DNA from: Whalleya microplaca | Lineage: Eukaryota > Ascomycota > Sordariomycetes > Xylariales > Xylariaceae | NCBI GenBank assembly: GCA_022497155.1 | Contig: MU385800.1 | Coordinates: 24,856 to 88,855 of the forward strand | DNA: 64,000 nt | Direction of reading: 5' to 3' | Shown here: piece by piece, positions 48,487 to 61,020 of the stretch | Position numbering within the stretch: the first letter of the stretch is position 1 | Layout of the letters: every line of letters begins with the position of its first letter | The notes under the pieces: model-generated | Database searches by the model: none | Told to the model about the DNA's origin: nothing | The model's input: the letters and a program-made list of their open reading frames with translations, nothing else | Translations under genes and position numbers: made by a program

Positions 48487-50166
48487 GGCGGCTGGGTTCT
48501 CGTGGTTCTCGTGGTTCTCGTGGTTGTGTTTCGGAGTGGTAGGGACAGTGAGAGCTAGCTTCTACCACTGCATACAGCAAGCAGCCTGGCAATCAGCGAA
48601 TGTTACACGTGTAGTTGGAGGGTGGCAAAGGAGGTAGATATAGGTTGGTATATAGGTAGAAGAATAATCAGGAGGCAGAAGGGTATCGTCGGACGGTATT
48701 GTCAGTCGGTATCGTCGGATGGTGGGATGGCGGGGTATTTATTATATGAAAGAATAAAGAAGAATAAAGTTCATGTCACAAGTGTGTTTCACTTACCTTA
48801 GAAAGCAATGCAAATGCTATAGGAATATAGGTCGAAACTCTACGGTACGGCAAAGTAGATCACAAGGTAGTGTAGTCTCACTTAGGTATATAAAGAGTGC
48901 GGTGGGTAAAAAGGAACAAGGACAACGACGATTTGAGGGTTTTGAAGGTGGATGAGTGAGCGACATTTGCGACCAAGCTGTAGGTATGCTGTATGTATGT
49001 ATGTATGTATGTTCTCTCTTAATTCCAGAATACGCTAACGACACATACGGTTAGGATGTCCGCCCATCGCCCATCTACCCCGCGCTAGTGACGTGATGTT
49101 TGAATGATGCGTTCTGTGCACCAGCTGGTAGCTCGTAGGTACTTGAGTACATACATCCATATATGCAGCTTGTCTGCTCACCTGCTTGCGTCGTACTGTA
49201 GCCTCATCAGCTCATGTACATACCACCTACATGAAAAACACTGCCAGCGCGATTTTCATCAGAGCTGTGTAACCTCCATCCATGCCCTTAGCACTTAAAA
49301 CATGCACCTCCCTCTAGCTTACGGTGCCCGGGCCGATACTCGTACAAGTTTTGTAGGTATGCCCGGTGTACTCGGACCTGCTTAGATATCGAGGCATCTT
49401 CTATACAAGCTCATACAACTTGCACAATTCATACAAGTCATACATCCGAATACCAGTAAATCCGAACCTTAGGTTACAAATACCTAATCCATACCTGAAC
49501 TCACAACCACACCTAATGAATTAAACCCCTCAGGTCATACCCATAGTAGTAATAACTCATTCGTGTAGTAATCTGGTGTGGTATGTACATATATACATAC
49601 AATTGAAGTGCCATTCTGTCTATGTAAGTAGCGACCTGAGGTCCCATACAAGTAAGTAATTGTGAACGTTCTTGATTTTTTGCCGGCGCCTCTGCTGCTG
49701 CTCCTCTATCTAGGTACACAGAGCTTGTCTGTCTGTCTGATGTGGTCGTTGCTGTGTATGTATCTCCCTTTTTCTTCTTCTTCAGGGATCCCCGTAAACT
49801 TGTGACTTCTCTCTCTCGGGAAACGTCAAGAAACAACAATTCTCATGCCAGACTCCATATGAAAGTGCTTCCTGTGTTGTTTCTAGGTAAGGCACCAGAA
49901 CCCCCCACCCCCGTGCACACTACACTATGCATCCACCCTCTCCGTCTCTCTGGTGCGTTTCTGCGGCCACGTCCGCCATGAGGCCCCCTTTGTATCACTC
50001 CAAACATCGTGTTGTCTTCCCGAGCATCACATGATTTTTCTTTTTTCTGATCACCGTCCAAAGATATCATGTTCTGCTATGCCAGCCTAGACCCGGCCAG
50101 CCGCCACCAGCATCTAGGCCCAACAACACCCCATCCAATTTCAGCCCCCTCCAAAAAAAAACACTC
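48487..50166. other. Promoter of PGI and 3' flank of Sch9-type kinase
   Basis: This holds the PGI upstream sequence, with GTGGTTCTCGTGGTTCTCGT repeats directly before the ATG (48500-48530). A TATG microsatellite runs from 48991 to 49013, and TAGGTA-type motifs lie around 49130-49500. The last 30 bp before the kinase stop has an A-run (about 50154-50161). No further gene is seen. Confidence 0.55.
48991..49013. repeat. (GTAT)n microsatellite
   Basis: Five to six tandem TATG units upstream of PGI, seen directly. Confidence 0.85.
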
Positions 50167-52435
50167 TTATCGCCGATCTTGAATGCTGCCCACAAATGAC
50201 GGATCCTTCACACTGCCACCAGCATCGCCAAGTCCGGCAATGGGCCGGTTGTAACTGAACCCGGCAAACTGGTTCTGCATCGTCTCGGACAGGACGGGCC
50301 CCTCGACGTACGAATCTTTGGGAACTTCCGACGTGAACTCGGGGTCGAAGTTTCCGGTATCAAGAGCATCGACCTACACGTCACGCATTTAGGTTAGAAA
50401 CTCCCGTACTCATACCTGAGTTGAATTGGACAGAACTTACCACACTAGGCTTGAAGGTCGGCTCATATTTGCGTTGAAGCAATTTGCGCCAATCGATTAG
50501 GTGGAAGAAGGGATGAGCCTTGATCTCGGCACTACCCGAAGCCCCCAGTCGCTCCTCGGGGTTGCGGTTGAGCAGCTTGGACAGCAGGTCCTTGGCAGCG
50601 GGCGGCACAACGTCTGCGCCAGGGAAGTGCAACGGCTCCGATAGGATCTTGCGGTACATCTCGTTAGTGTTCTCGTCGTAGAAGGGCGGCAGACCCGTAA
50701 GCATTTCGTAGAGTAGAACACCCAGGGTCCACCAGTCCACTGTCTTGTTGTATCCTCTACCCATGAGAAGCTCTGGGGCTAGATACTCGGGGGTGCCACA
50801 AAACGTGTTAGTCCGGTCTTCGTCCTTCATGTCGAGCTTGCAAAGACCGAAGTCGCAGAGCGCGATGTGACCTTGGTAATCGAGCAGGATATTCTCCGGC
50901 TTGAGATCTCGGTAGATGACATTGAATCCGTGTAGACACTCGAGCGCACAGAGAAGCTCGGCTGTGTAAAAGCGAGCTCGGTTGACATCGAATCGCTGCT
51001 CCTTCTGTAGGTGGTGGAACAGCTCGCCACCGTTGACAAAAGCCAGGACGAAATATAACTTCTCAGGGGACTGGAACGTGAATTTGAGCGGTACGATGAA
51101 GGGGTTGTTGATCTGTGCAAGCACTGATCTCTCGGCAAGGGTATGAGCGACCTCGGATCTCGAAATGATATGAGCTTTGCGAATCGTCTTGAGCGCGTAA
51201 ATCCGGCTGGTATCTTTCTTGCGGACCTGCATGACCTTGCCGAAGCTGCCCTTGCCAACGACTTTGAGCAGCTCAAAGTCTTCGATCTTAAGCTTGCCCG
51301 CACGGTTTTCAACATATTCCACCCCGATCTTGAGCTTACCGAAGCCGTACTGCACCTCGGCCCAATCCACGCCAGTGTGTCCGAGCTCACGCTCTTTACT
51401 GGAAAACTCAGCAGCAGCCTTCTCACGATCTTTTTTGCTGGCTTTCGGGTCCTCGACAAAGGTATGCTTTTCGTCGAATCTGGGGTTGATTCTGACGACG
51501 CCGAGGAAAATATCCTGGCTCCGTCCTGATCCAGGGGGCGCATTTGGATTGCGCACGTAAAGATGTACATTTAGTTCAGTGATGCGAGACACATCGAATT
51601 TGTATTGGGTGTTGTCACCGGCCCATAAGGGGTTCTCGGGGGTGCCGGAGACAGAGTTAACAAAAACCTGAACTTTGTCGAAATCCAGGAGGGCGTACGG
51701 CAGATATTTGCTAGAAATCCGACCGTGGTTAGAGGGTATGCCGGAAAAGCCACCTGCCGAGGTCTGTGGTCTGCCTGAGCCGTTGGTATATGATCCTACT
51801 GCTGCTCGCTGGGAGGAGCCGGGTCGTACGGAGCCAGAAACATTGAGGGCATTCCCTGTAGACATGGAGCCCTGGGAGTGCTGGAAGGCAGAGCGATGTT
51901 GTTCGGGTAGGGCGAAGTTCTGGCCTTCGTGGAGCGTAACCACGAGGATACCGGGCTTCGGCGGCTTCACGACAGGCTCCTGAACCATGGATTCCGAAGC
52001 AGCTATAGGAAGGTGAGAATGGAGTATACACATAGGTAGGGTAGATGGCTACAAACCGATCGCATTGTCGCTCGGGGTAGGAGTGGAAGATGTGGAAAGC
52101 TGGGCCTTCTCATCCTTATCTGTAATGGTAGACGTCGAGGGATTTCGTGAAAAGGTGTTGGTAAGGGGGCCCAGATGGGTTTCTTTTAACTCTGGTGGAA
52201 TGGCAGGTTAGTCGAGATGGCCAACACCTCAAGAAGCAGGTACATAGGAACCAACATAGGAGTCAGAGGCAGCAATAGCGAGAGGAAGATATATAAAGAT
52301 AGATCATTGGCGGTGGAAGTGAGGTCTGCGGGAGATGAGGCAGATGAGGGAAGATGAGGGAAGATGAGGGATGGGGGAGATGGATTAGCACAACACAGGC
52401 CTTTACCACTTACTCTTAGTGAGCTTCCACGACAT
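50167..52435 (-). CDS. SCH9: AGC protein kinase, Sch9 type
   Basis: This serine/threonine kinase acts downstream of TORC1 in nutrient, growth and stress control. Four exons, 52435-52414, 52191-52057, 52002-50441 and 50373-50167, give 641 residues. The 22-nt first exon encodes MSWKLTK and joins to KLKETHLGPL. After a Ser/Thr-rich stretch a C2-like domain spans about residues 68-285 (GILVVTLHEGQ to KLKIGVEY). The kinase domain at about 295-555 has GKGSFGKV (302-309), Lys324, YRDLKPEN, DFG at about 436 and the activation loop TNTFCGTPEYLAPE. The last exon carries the AGC tail with hydrophobic motif FAGFSY. All catalytic residues are present. Splice sites are canonical apart from one GTTTGT donor. 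Confidence 0.96.
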
Positions 52436-52819
52436 ATTGATTGGTATTGGATTTCCGTCCAAGGTTAAATGTTAAAGGTCAAAGGTCAAAGGTCAAAGGC
52501 GGTCAAAACAATTCGTGACAAGGCGGTTGGCTGGGTGGATGCGGTAGGGTGGATGTGGTAAGGTTGATGTGGTGAGGAGGTCGTCGTCAATCAGCTCGGT
52601 CGGCTATCACAGAAGGTACAGGAGGTATCGTGAGTGAGAAAACCAGGTGCAAGTATTCAGAATACCAAGTAGAAGACCAAGTCGGTGGTGGTGTGAAAAG
52701 AGGAGACAGTGACCTGGGACAGCAACCTGGGACGGTAAGCTGGGACCGTGACTTGTCGGTGTCTGGTCGGTGTCTGATCTTTGGTTGTGGTCAGTGTCAG
52801 TGTCAGAGTCGGTGTCGGT

Positions 52820-52874
52820 GTCGTTGTTGTAGTAGTTGTAGTAGTAGTAGTAGTAGTTGTTGTTGTTGTTGTTC
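52820..52874. repeat. (GTT/GTA)n trinucleotide tract
   Basis: About 18 units of GTT or GTA on the + strand, equal to AAC/TAC on the SCH9 sense strand. It lies about 390-440 bp upstream of the SCH9 ATG. Confidence 0.88.
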
Positions 52875-53072
52875 GCTTGGGCGAGCAAAACAAAAAGGGA
52901 GGAGAGGGCGCTGTACGAAAGTACAACGTAGTATGGTACGGACGTACAGTATGTAGTAGGCGTAGGGAAGGGGGGCTGAGGAAGAAGCAATGATGTCGAT
53001 TTTCTGTCTAGGATGGGTTTGGATAGGAAGGGCAAAGAGATGGGTTGATCATCAATCAAACCCAAAAATGGC

Positions 53073-53103
53073 GTCTGGCTGTCTGGCTGTCTGGCTGTCT
53101 GGT
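53073..53103. repeat. (GTCTGGCT)n minisatellite
   Basis: Nearly four perfect 8-bp units in tandem, seen directly. Confidence 0.85.
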
Positions 53104-53297
53104 CTGATGAGAGGTTCCAGAGTTTGGCCTGGCTTCGGGCGGCTTCAGGTCGATTCACATGGGGGGGGGGGGGGGGCTTTGCTTTGCACGGTCGCGGAAC
53201 TTTCGGCTGTATTTGGCCCCGAGTCTACTGTATTTCTGCTACGCATATGTATGTATCTATGTATGTATCGAGGTTGCGCGCCCAAACGCTTGCTCCG

Positions 53298-53330
53298 ATA
53301 AGGGGATAAGGGGCTAAGGGGCTAAGGGGG
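53298..53330. repeat. AAGGGG-based octamer repeat
   Basis: Four units AAGGGGAT/AAGGGGCT in tandem. It resembles, but is not, the fungal telomere repeat TTAGGG. Confidence 0.8.
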
Positions 53331-56022
53331 ACTGCCCGCACCGCCTACAGCGTCTAATGTCAGCTACTATCAGCGCTACCCAGCGCCGCCAGTGGGAGCT
53401 AGAGGAGCGTATAGCGTGTAGGTATGTATGTACTGTGAAGAGGCGGGGTAGCACATGCACACGCACGTCCTGCTGAACTCTCTTATTCATGCAGCCATCT
53501 GTTCACATTGTGTCTTATAAAATCTACTTGCTTATGGGAGCCCTACCAAGGCTTCTTTTATTATTTTGCGACGAAGACAGAAATTGAAAGAGAGATAATT
53601 GGACACTTATTCGTTGAGATACCTAGGGTACCTACCTGCAATACATACCTACCAGGTAGGTTAGGTAGGTAGGTGTTGAAGGCTTTAGATAGATAGGCAC
53701 ATAGGTGCTGTAGTGGGTATCAAAGACTTGATAACGTATGCCCCGCACTTGTTGAGTTAGGACTAGTTGAGATCAAGCATGATTCACTTTCATAGGCAGG
53801 TATATCTCTATATTGATATATATGCATATATGGATGACAGACCTGGAAGCCTGCCAACTCATACGATTGAAAAGATTGAGAATCGAATCGAATCTATTAC
53901 CTATGCGTTACATATTCCTGACTTATTGGATTATTGATCAAGGTGTTACATGCGAAGTGTGATGTGTTCGTATCAAATGCGCTAGGGACGGTACATGTAC
54001 GAGCAGCTAATTATATCGATGAGGCTATAATCGCCTCAGCTGCGACTCACATCTGCTCGGCAGCCCAATCCGAGAATTCTACAATGCTATATATGATTTA
54101 TACACGTGCTAGGTAAATGCATATTCTGTCTATGTCGGTAGGTTGGTAATATGAAAGGGGCTGTCGTACTATGCACGGTTCCGTACTCCTAAGTGGGGTG
54201 AGATATGCAACAGACCAGTCGAGACGGGATCAAACCTAAGGAGACGGGTGCTATGTAAAGCCTAATCTGAGCTTACTAAGCTGTTGCGAGTGTCGGGATC
54301 CCGGAGTCTAGAAGCAACAGTGAAGCCCCACTAGAACAGATTAGGGGGTTAGTGAAATGCGCAAAGCCTCAGACTTCAGCTCCTTGGCTGAAGCTCACGT
54401 GCCAGCGTGCTCAAGGTAGCTAAGCGCGTCTTTTTGAGGGAGCCAGCTTTTGAGGAAGCCAGCGGTCCGTGCATCAAATCATCCAGTGGACAGAGTCGAG
54501 ATGAGGTGTGCGTTCTCCTTCGTCAATATCTATACATCTATCACCAAGGGCGAGGTGAGTCCTCTTAAATAAGTTAGAAAGCACGAAAATTACGCCAGAG
54601 TTTCTATCCTTGGCGGTGCCTAGGTACTGTATAAACGGTGGCTATCAATCCTACTCAATTCTCAGTCTATGATCTTAAACAAGGCATATGCTTCCGATGC
54701 AAGAATCAGTGGCTGCTTACCTTGCTGCATAGTAAGCTTCAGAGATTTACTGCAATAGTTGTCATAAAAGCCTACTTGACAATCTCCGAATCAGCTGAAA
54801 CAAAGTACTACCTCTGCCTGTAGGATCAAAGAAGCTATGTTACTTTAGAGTATAAGAGTTGAATACGACAGCATAATTTAGCTACTTACTATGGCTATTT
54901 CGTCTCCTCCTAAGACTAATAGCTTCCCCTAGACATATATAATTGTAATTCCTGGGCTCACACAAGTACCAGGCGGCAGATAACAAGCTATGGAAAGCAA
55001 GTCTATGTGAAACAGATTTATAGGAGACGGTGGAACTAGATACATGTCATCAAAGCTCAAGTTTAACGGAGATGTCCATGCAACGGAGAGCCGGCGGCCA
55101 AGTCAATTGCGACAACGGCAATTACGGAACCATCCGAATTTAAAATAGTGGATCTCCGGCTGCCAACCGGCTGCCGGTGACCCACGCCGATCGGCCGATA
55201 CCGAATTAGATATCGACTCAGCCGGCATCTACAAACCTGCCGCTAAACGAAATACCAGCAGCACCCTTAAAAGTCGAACCTGGCACCAATAAGTCAGCCA
55301 CAGATTCTACCTATCGAAATTTCTTTTCATGACAAACATATATACGTCACCCTAGTCTGTGCAATGTTATAAGAAAAGTATATTTGCCTAGTGAGAAATG
55401 TGAGTAAATTATTCAAATCTAAGATCTATTGACTCTGCTTGAGAGCAATCACGGGTCACGGGTGTAGGTAATACTGACGAGATACAGTTCTATTATTGCT
55501 AGGCATACAAAGTGTACTTTTGAATTAATAGTGATAACTCATTCGAAATACCAGACATCACGTAGGTATATGGAACCCATGCACTCAGAATACGAAGTGT
55601 ACAATTTGATCTTGGGAGTGAACTTGAACTCTTGAATCAAATATACAGGAATCTTTGGTTCCTTGAATATGTGGATAATAATTCGTCTATAGCATGTATA
55701 ACAGGTTACTCGAACGCTAGGCTACGTTCCCCCTCCCCTTTATGTCATATGTCTTCGTCACTCACTGATCCAAATTTTCCTTTATAAGTCCTCTTATCTT
55801 CCTATCGCTACTCTCAGTAGAGTATTCCATTATGTTTAGTTACATTCAAGTAAAGAGAGTAAGATCATACTGCTAATACACTTGATACATGTAACAAGGG
55901 CTGTAATTCAGGGCTTAGAAATATATCAATTCAGCAATAATTCTCTAGGCCCTCTAAGGGTGCTTATTGTTTTAAGTTTTAATCTAAGTCTGAGGTTCGG
56001 CGATAGGTCTTTATAGACCTGC

Positions 56023-56139
56023 TGTTACGGTACGTATTCCTGGTACGTATCTAATCTGTTGCCGACGTAGCCGCCGTCTAGTAATTATACCTTTTGTTAG
56101 GCAGTCATACATTTTAACAGTATCGAATAATATCTAACA
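56023..56139. repeat. Possible small LTR-like fragment
   Basis: A 117-bp stretch beginning TGTTACGGTACG and ending ATCTAACA, so its ends are TGTTA and TAACA. The TG...CA form fits an LTR, but no target duplication or second copy is seen. Weak. Confidence 0.25.
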
Positions 56140-56488
56140 ACACCTAATATATATACTCGTGTAACATTCCTACATCTCGTATAGCTTCCAACAGGTCTTG
56201 GCTCCAATCGCCGTGTGATAATATATAATTAGCTCCTGGACAATATATCGTACTCACTAGATAGCTAACATCACCGATGCATTCGAGAACGGGAGGTTCT
56301 CTCGACACTGTGAATTTAGACGAGATATCAATAATGCGGATACTAGAGCTGTAACGGAAGTCGCGATGCCTATAAGGTGATTCTTTCGTTTGCCCTATTG
56401 GGATATGAGCCATAATCACAAATTAATGTCCCTGGATAATGTATCTTCTACTTATAACTAGGCTATAAGATGTTTCAATCGTCTGTAT

Positions 56489-56696
56489 ATCTTATCATAT
56501 ACTTTCATATTAACATCGTCAGCTATCATAGTTACAGTGTGTCCAATGATCATTTAGGTGCTGCCGTGTTCACTCTAGTTTACTAGGTAAGTAGAATTGT
56601 GTAAAGGTCTAAGGTCTAAAAGATCTTCTAACAGCTTAGAAAATACCTGCTCCGAGATCCATAAGCTTAAGGCACTATAACTAATACCCCTATTAT
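56489..56696. repeat. Degenerate dispersed repeat, copy B
   Basis: Counterpart of 16126-16352 (see there), in the same orientation and 40 kb away. Best-preserved blocks are CAATGATCATT, GTAAAGGTCTAAGGTCTAAA and CTTAAGGCACTATAACTAATACCCCTATT split over two parts. Non-coding. Confidence 0.7.
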
Positions 56697-59600
56697 CGTG
56701 GCATCAGCTATATATATATAGGTAGTAACGTGTAGTCTAACAATGGGGAACTTCCATATTACAAAATTATTCAACAGTGCGACACACCCACGAGACAAAC
56801 TAACTCTATCCCTTTGGGCGACTTAGGATATATAGAACGCGAGATCTTATCTTGGAAATCAAGAATCAGGAGTTGGAAGGGGTGGTACAAGTTAAAAAGT
56901 CAAGGTTGTAATCAACTCAACTGAGACCTCACATTGAATAGAAACAGGGTTAGCACGTATCACTCTATTATACGTGTCCTCGTGCACGGCACATATAGTG
57001 ACCTTGTATCCGCGAGAGGCTCTCGTTGAATTGAATTGATTACAACTCCGTAAGAAGTCCATAGACAAAGGAGTCAGCCTGACGTTTTAAGATGTATTCT
57101 TGATAGCTGAGCCACCCTAGGTCTATTATACTGCCAGCGTTTCCACCAAACCGAGTTATCCTTGAGGTCAATGTCCCCTATATCAATCAAGTCAATTCAA
57201 AGTTCAAATGGATTGACTTGAGTTAAGGGAAACGTCGTAGAGTAATATCGCAAGCTTCAGTGGACATCAGTTGCATATCAAACACCAAAGCAATGCTTAG
57301 TGAGCTAATGTGTGGTATTGATCCGTACGAGATAAAGTCAAATCCCGACTCAATGAACCTTCTACATCACAAGGTACTGTATCACCTAGGACTGAACTCC
57401 GAACTGGACTCGAATCAATGTATAGCATCTGCTCCGAAAGTAGGGTTTGAATATCAAGTTGATTGAAAGAAGTACCTTTACAGTGTGCTGGGGCTGATTT
57501 TGAATCTCTGCGAACCTTTACATTTAATATGTTATCATCCCCTCTGAGGAATATATGACCATAAAACAACGGTAACGATCGACAGCCAGCTGAGCGATAC
57601 GACGAAACAGATGTTCATCTCCACTTATCTCTCATAGATGTGACTTATGTATAGTCCTTTTGTATGTGTGGTTTTTTGTAAGAATGCCCGAGACCATGTC
57701 TTCACGTCGCAGAAGAACCTCACCTCTTTCCCCCTAGCAAGTCATGCTAGACTCCTTATGCGCCACTTCGGTATTGGAACGATGCAGTTCATATCAAAAG
57801 GCTATGCACCGCCACTCTGAAAGTGCGGAGGCTGTGCTTAGGCTCGGCCATATGTCGTATTACTTTGGATTTAAGTATTCATGAGAGGGGTGTCTGAGCT
57901 GGCATCAACGGTCGCTTGCCCAAGTTGACTAAAGATAAGGTCTAAAACTTCACTGCTCAAACGTGTTTCTCTCTTCAAAGCGGCAAGCACTTCCAATGAC
58001 AGTATATAAGTGGATATAAGTGGGATTTAATGCACACCAACACTGGGTCATTTTAACAATAGGAGGCGCCCACCTACCCACTTTCTACATATTCATAATG
58101 TACGTATGTATGGTATTTCTCATAACTCGACTTCTGTTGGCTCGTGCAGCCTAGCAATTCTGACCCCCAATGTCCTGAACTTATTGCCTAGGTAGAGCCT
58201 TTCGAATTTTCGATCACGCACCAACAAGAACGATGTGATATTGTGGTTGGGATGTTCGGAGTCTGAGCCTGTCGACGTAGTTTCAACTTTCAAGTACGAG
58301 TTTCATTATCGCAAGAGAACGAGGAGAAGGTTGCGGTTCACGACACTCAAAGAGACTACTAGTCATCTACCTCTGTCCTTAGACAACGCCGATGGGACTG
58401 GATTGCTAGACTGCAAAATGTCTGGTTTTCCAAGGAGCTTGTAGTTGTCATTGGTCGTATTTGGATTTCGAACATTGCATTTTTGATTTTTTGATTTCTA
58501 ACAACCTATCATGTCAACGGTATATGTGTGATGTTTCGGATAATTGCTCTTACCATTCCATTTGTCATAAAACAAGAGTATCCTCGAGTTGAAGTAGAGG
58601 ATCTAGGACTATATCATAATGATATTGCGATCATGGTCCATAGCTTCATCGTGATACCGGATTGTCTATGAGGCGAAGCTTGTGGTGTAGAGAGGTCTTG
58701 TACTGGACTCAGTTTAGCTACTTGTCAGTATCACGCCCATGACACACACAGGCCGACAAGAAGCACAGTCAAGATGACAACAACAGCATCCTGCTCACAG
58801 AAGCATTCGAATTACAGCATTATCTATGACGAACTCCAAGTCTCCGCGTTCAACGAGAAAGGTTGTCAATCTCACCCGAATGTCGTTCGTAACGTTACGA
58901 TACTTGAGGCCTCCCCTCGCATGTAGAGGTATGAAAATCTACGGGCCTGAGAGCTCGTATTGAACAGCCACAATATTTTTTTTTTTTTTTACCGGGCGTT
59001 GACCCTATCATTGAAGCTTCCGACAACCCTTGTATATCTCAGGGAATTGGCGTTTGAGTGCACTGCTTCGAAATAAAGGCTAGACTCATTGTTCTTCGCT
59101 TGTATCTCTAGCTATAGAATTGAAGGCTGGCCGTCAGCCAGCCCCAAAAATGCAGGGCGATTTGCAGGTTAGCGGTGTGCCCTACCTACATAGACAGCGA
59201 CCCTGAAATCATGTTGCTGTGGAGAATTACAGGCAGGTAATAGGCTTTTGGGAGGTAATACGTGTCGACATTCCCATAGTTATAATAAAGTCAAACAGTA
59301 GTACCACTAAAGGGTAATTCCAATATAGAAATACATTTCGAATACAACGTCCTAGTTTGTTCATTTAATATTATGCATAATAATCACATATGAGAATCTA
59401 CTTTAGGCGGGTAATGTAAGCTATTCATTAAGCTTCTACTTACGTAAGTCGCCGCAGCCTGTAACCTGCGTGCTTAATCCAGATAACTCAGGACGATCTC
59501 TGCAACTGCTGCTATGTATCCCATTGAGTGTCAATGAGCAGCACCCTCACCACATTCTCAACACTCCCTGGCCTAACAACCGGTACATGTACTTCTCTTA

Positions 59601-60079
59601 TGCTGAACTGACAGTACGATTTGAACTATCGATGTTGGTCTGTGTGTGGTACTTGTGGCTGAGATGAGAATAAGGCGACAGTTGATGTACCTAGATTGGC
59701 CTGTGCAACTTCTGATCGATTAACTGCCCTTGAATCGGGTGGAGGTGCTCGTTGTCACTCAATATGATACTAGTACGCATAAAGAGAAATTCATCCGAAT
59801 TACCCGATGGGACGTTACAACGCGGTCCAAATGAGGCCTCGACTGCGAACTGACATGTCTGCTACCCGTTACAAGGGACATTTGTGGGGTGCATATGATG
59901 ATATCACCAGGTTACCGACCCACTGGTACCTGGACCAAACTAGGGCCCGTTTAACCTTATTTCTCTCATCAGTCTGTATGATCTTGGGCTGGTGATGTGA
60001 CATACCGCCCCACCTAGAATTCCCTTCAACACTTCCTACAATTCCCTTATTCCCCACTTAGAACCACGCTAACATACCG

Positions 60080-61020
60080 CAACACTAGTTACCCCCAAAT
60101 TAGTGTGGATATTAATATCGATCTATATATTTCAAATGTAAACACGGTCTTTATTAGTCCGCGCTAGAAGTTAACAAAGATTTTTCGGAATACACACACA
60201 TTTAACTCACCTTTAATTACAGCTGCCTTTTAACACACCTTTAATAATACCTTTAATAATACCTTTAACAGCATCTTTTTAACACTCGATTTCGAAGCTA
60301 TTTATAATAACTATTTAATCCTTTTAACCTCCTGTTAATTAAGATTACGCGTTTTAGTCGGAATGCTTTAAATCGATTTAGCGTCACGCCGTTAAAAACA
60401 GGTATACCTTTATACCTAATCCTAAAAACAAATCACGTTATACCGGCAAATATATTTAATATAAAATTAGATATAATAAATCAGGTATCTTTTAATCATA
60501 AGCAAAAATCGGCTGTAAATTAATAATTTCTAAAAGAACAAATTATCTTTTCCAAGTAATAGCTAATATTCGAAATAACTATTACTATTATAAAACCCTT
60601 GATTTAAAACATAATTACCTTACTTTAAGATCACCTAAAGATTACGTTTAATATCGAAAAATTACCGATAGCTAATAGCAACTTATTAAAAGATATACTT
60701 TTTATTAAAAAACAGCATAAAATATATAAATAGAACTTCTTAACGCCGATCCCGATTGCCTTTTTTATTTTAATAATATCGATAACTATATTTAAACTTT
60801 TAGACAAAAAAACAAAGGCAACGCCACCGACATTTAAACATTCCTAATCGCCCTTTAAAATTAACAAAAAATTTAATATAAGCTATAAATAATTAAAAGA
60901 AACCTTGTCGGATTATTTTAAGCTACGAAATAGTCATAAAAAATATATAAACGTTACCTAAAAGTAATAATTATAAACTTAATATATACTATTAATAAAT
61001 TTAACCTTCCTGATATAAAA
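60080..61020. repeat. RIP-like AT-rich block, G-depleted on + strand
   Basis: The sequence becomes extremely AT-rich at about 60080. On the + strand C remains (CCTTT, ACACC) while G is scarce, as expected if C-to-T changes hit the minus strand. TpA is very common. No intact ORF remains. The original element cannot be identified. Confidence 0.75.

Larger units (their letters stand above)
52436..54130. promoter_or_regulatory. Leader/promoter region of SCH9 with simple repeats
   Basis: This contains GGTCAAA repeats (52465-52500), GGAAGATGAG repeats inside the first intron just downstream (52340-52375), a GTT/GTA trinucleotide tract (52820-52874), GGCTGTCT units (53073-53103), a G16 run (53161-53176) and AAGGGGAT/AAGGGGCT units (53298-53330). 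The trinucleotide ORFs here are artefacts of the repeats. TAGGTAGG units recur near 53650-53680. Confidence 0.6.
54131..60079. other. Gene desert with repeat fossils
   Basis: Six kilobases without a supported gene. ORFs at 54638-54823, 56144-56419, 57260-57569, 58235-58444, 59470-59667 and 59807-60057 are under 95 residues and lack any domain. It contains dispersed repeat copy B (56489-56696), a GC-richer block at about 55080-55300 that reads like decayed coding sequence, a possible short LTR-like piece (56023-56139) and a T-run at about 58977-58990. The region grades into the RIP-mutated block. Confidence 0.5.

Noticed and set aside
52630..52993. ORFs coding long Ser, Val, Thr or Tyr runs on both strands
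   Set aside because: They are translations of the GTT/GTA trinucleotide tract and flanks; no frame has other protein features.
53298..53330. Possible interstitial telomere repeat
   Set aside because: The unit is an AAGGGG-based octamer, not TTAGGG or CCCTAA.
54200..54260. B-box-like GGTTTGATCCC on the minus strand, suggesting a tRNA or SINE
   Set aside because: It deviates from the B-box consensus and no A box or cloverleaf could be placed.
54171..54473. Possible 300-bp element with 8-bp inverted ends (ATGCACGG / CCGTGCAT)
   Set aside because: Only 8 bp match at the ends and there is no target-site duplication; chance cannot be excluded.
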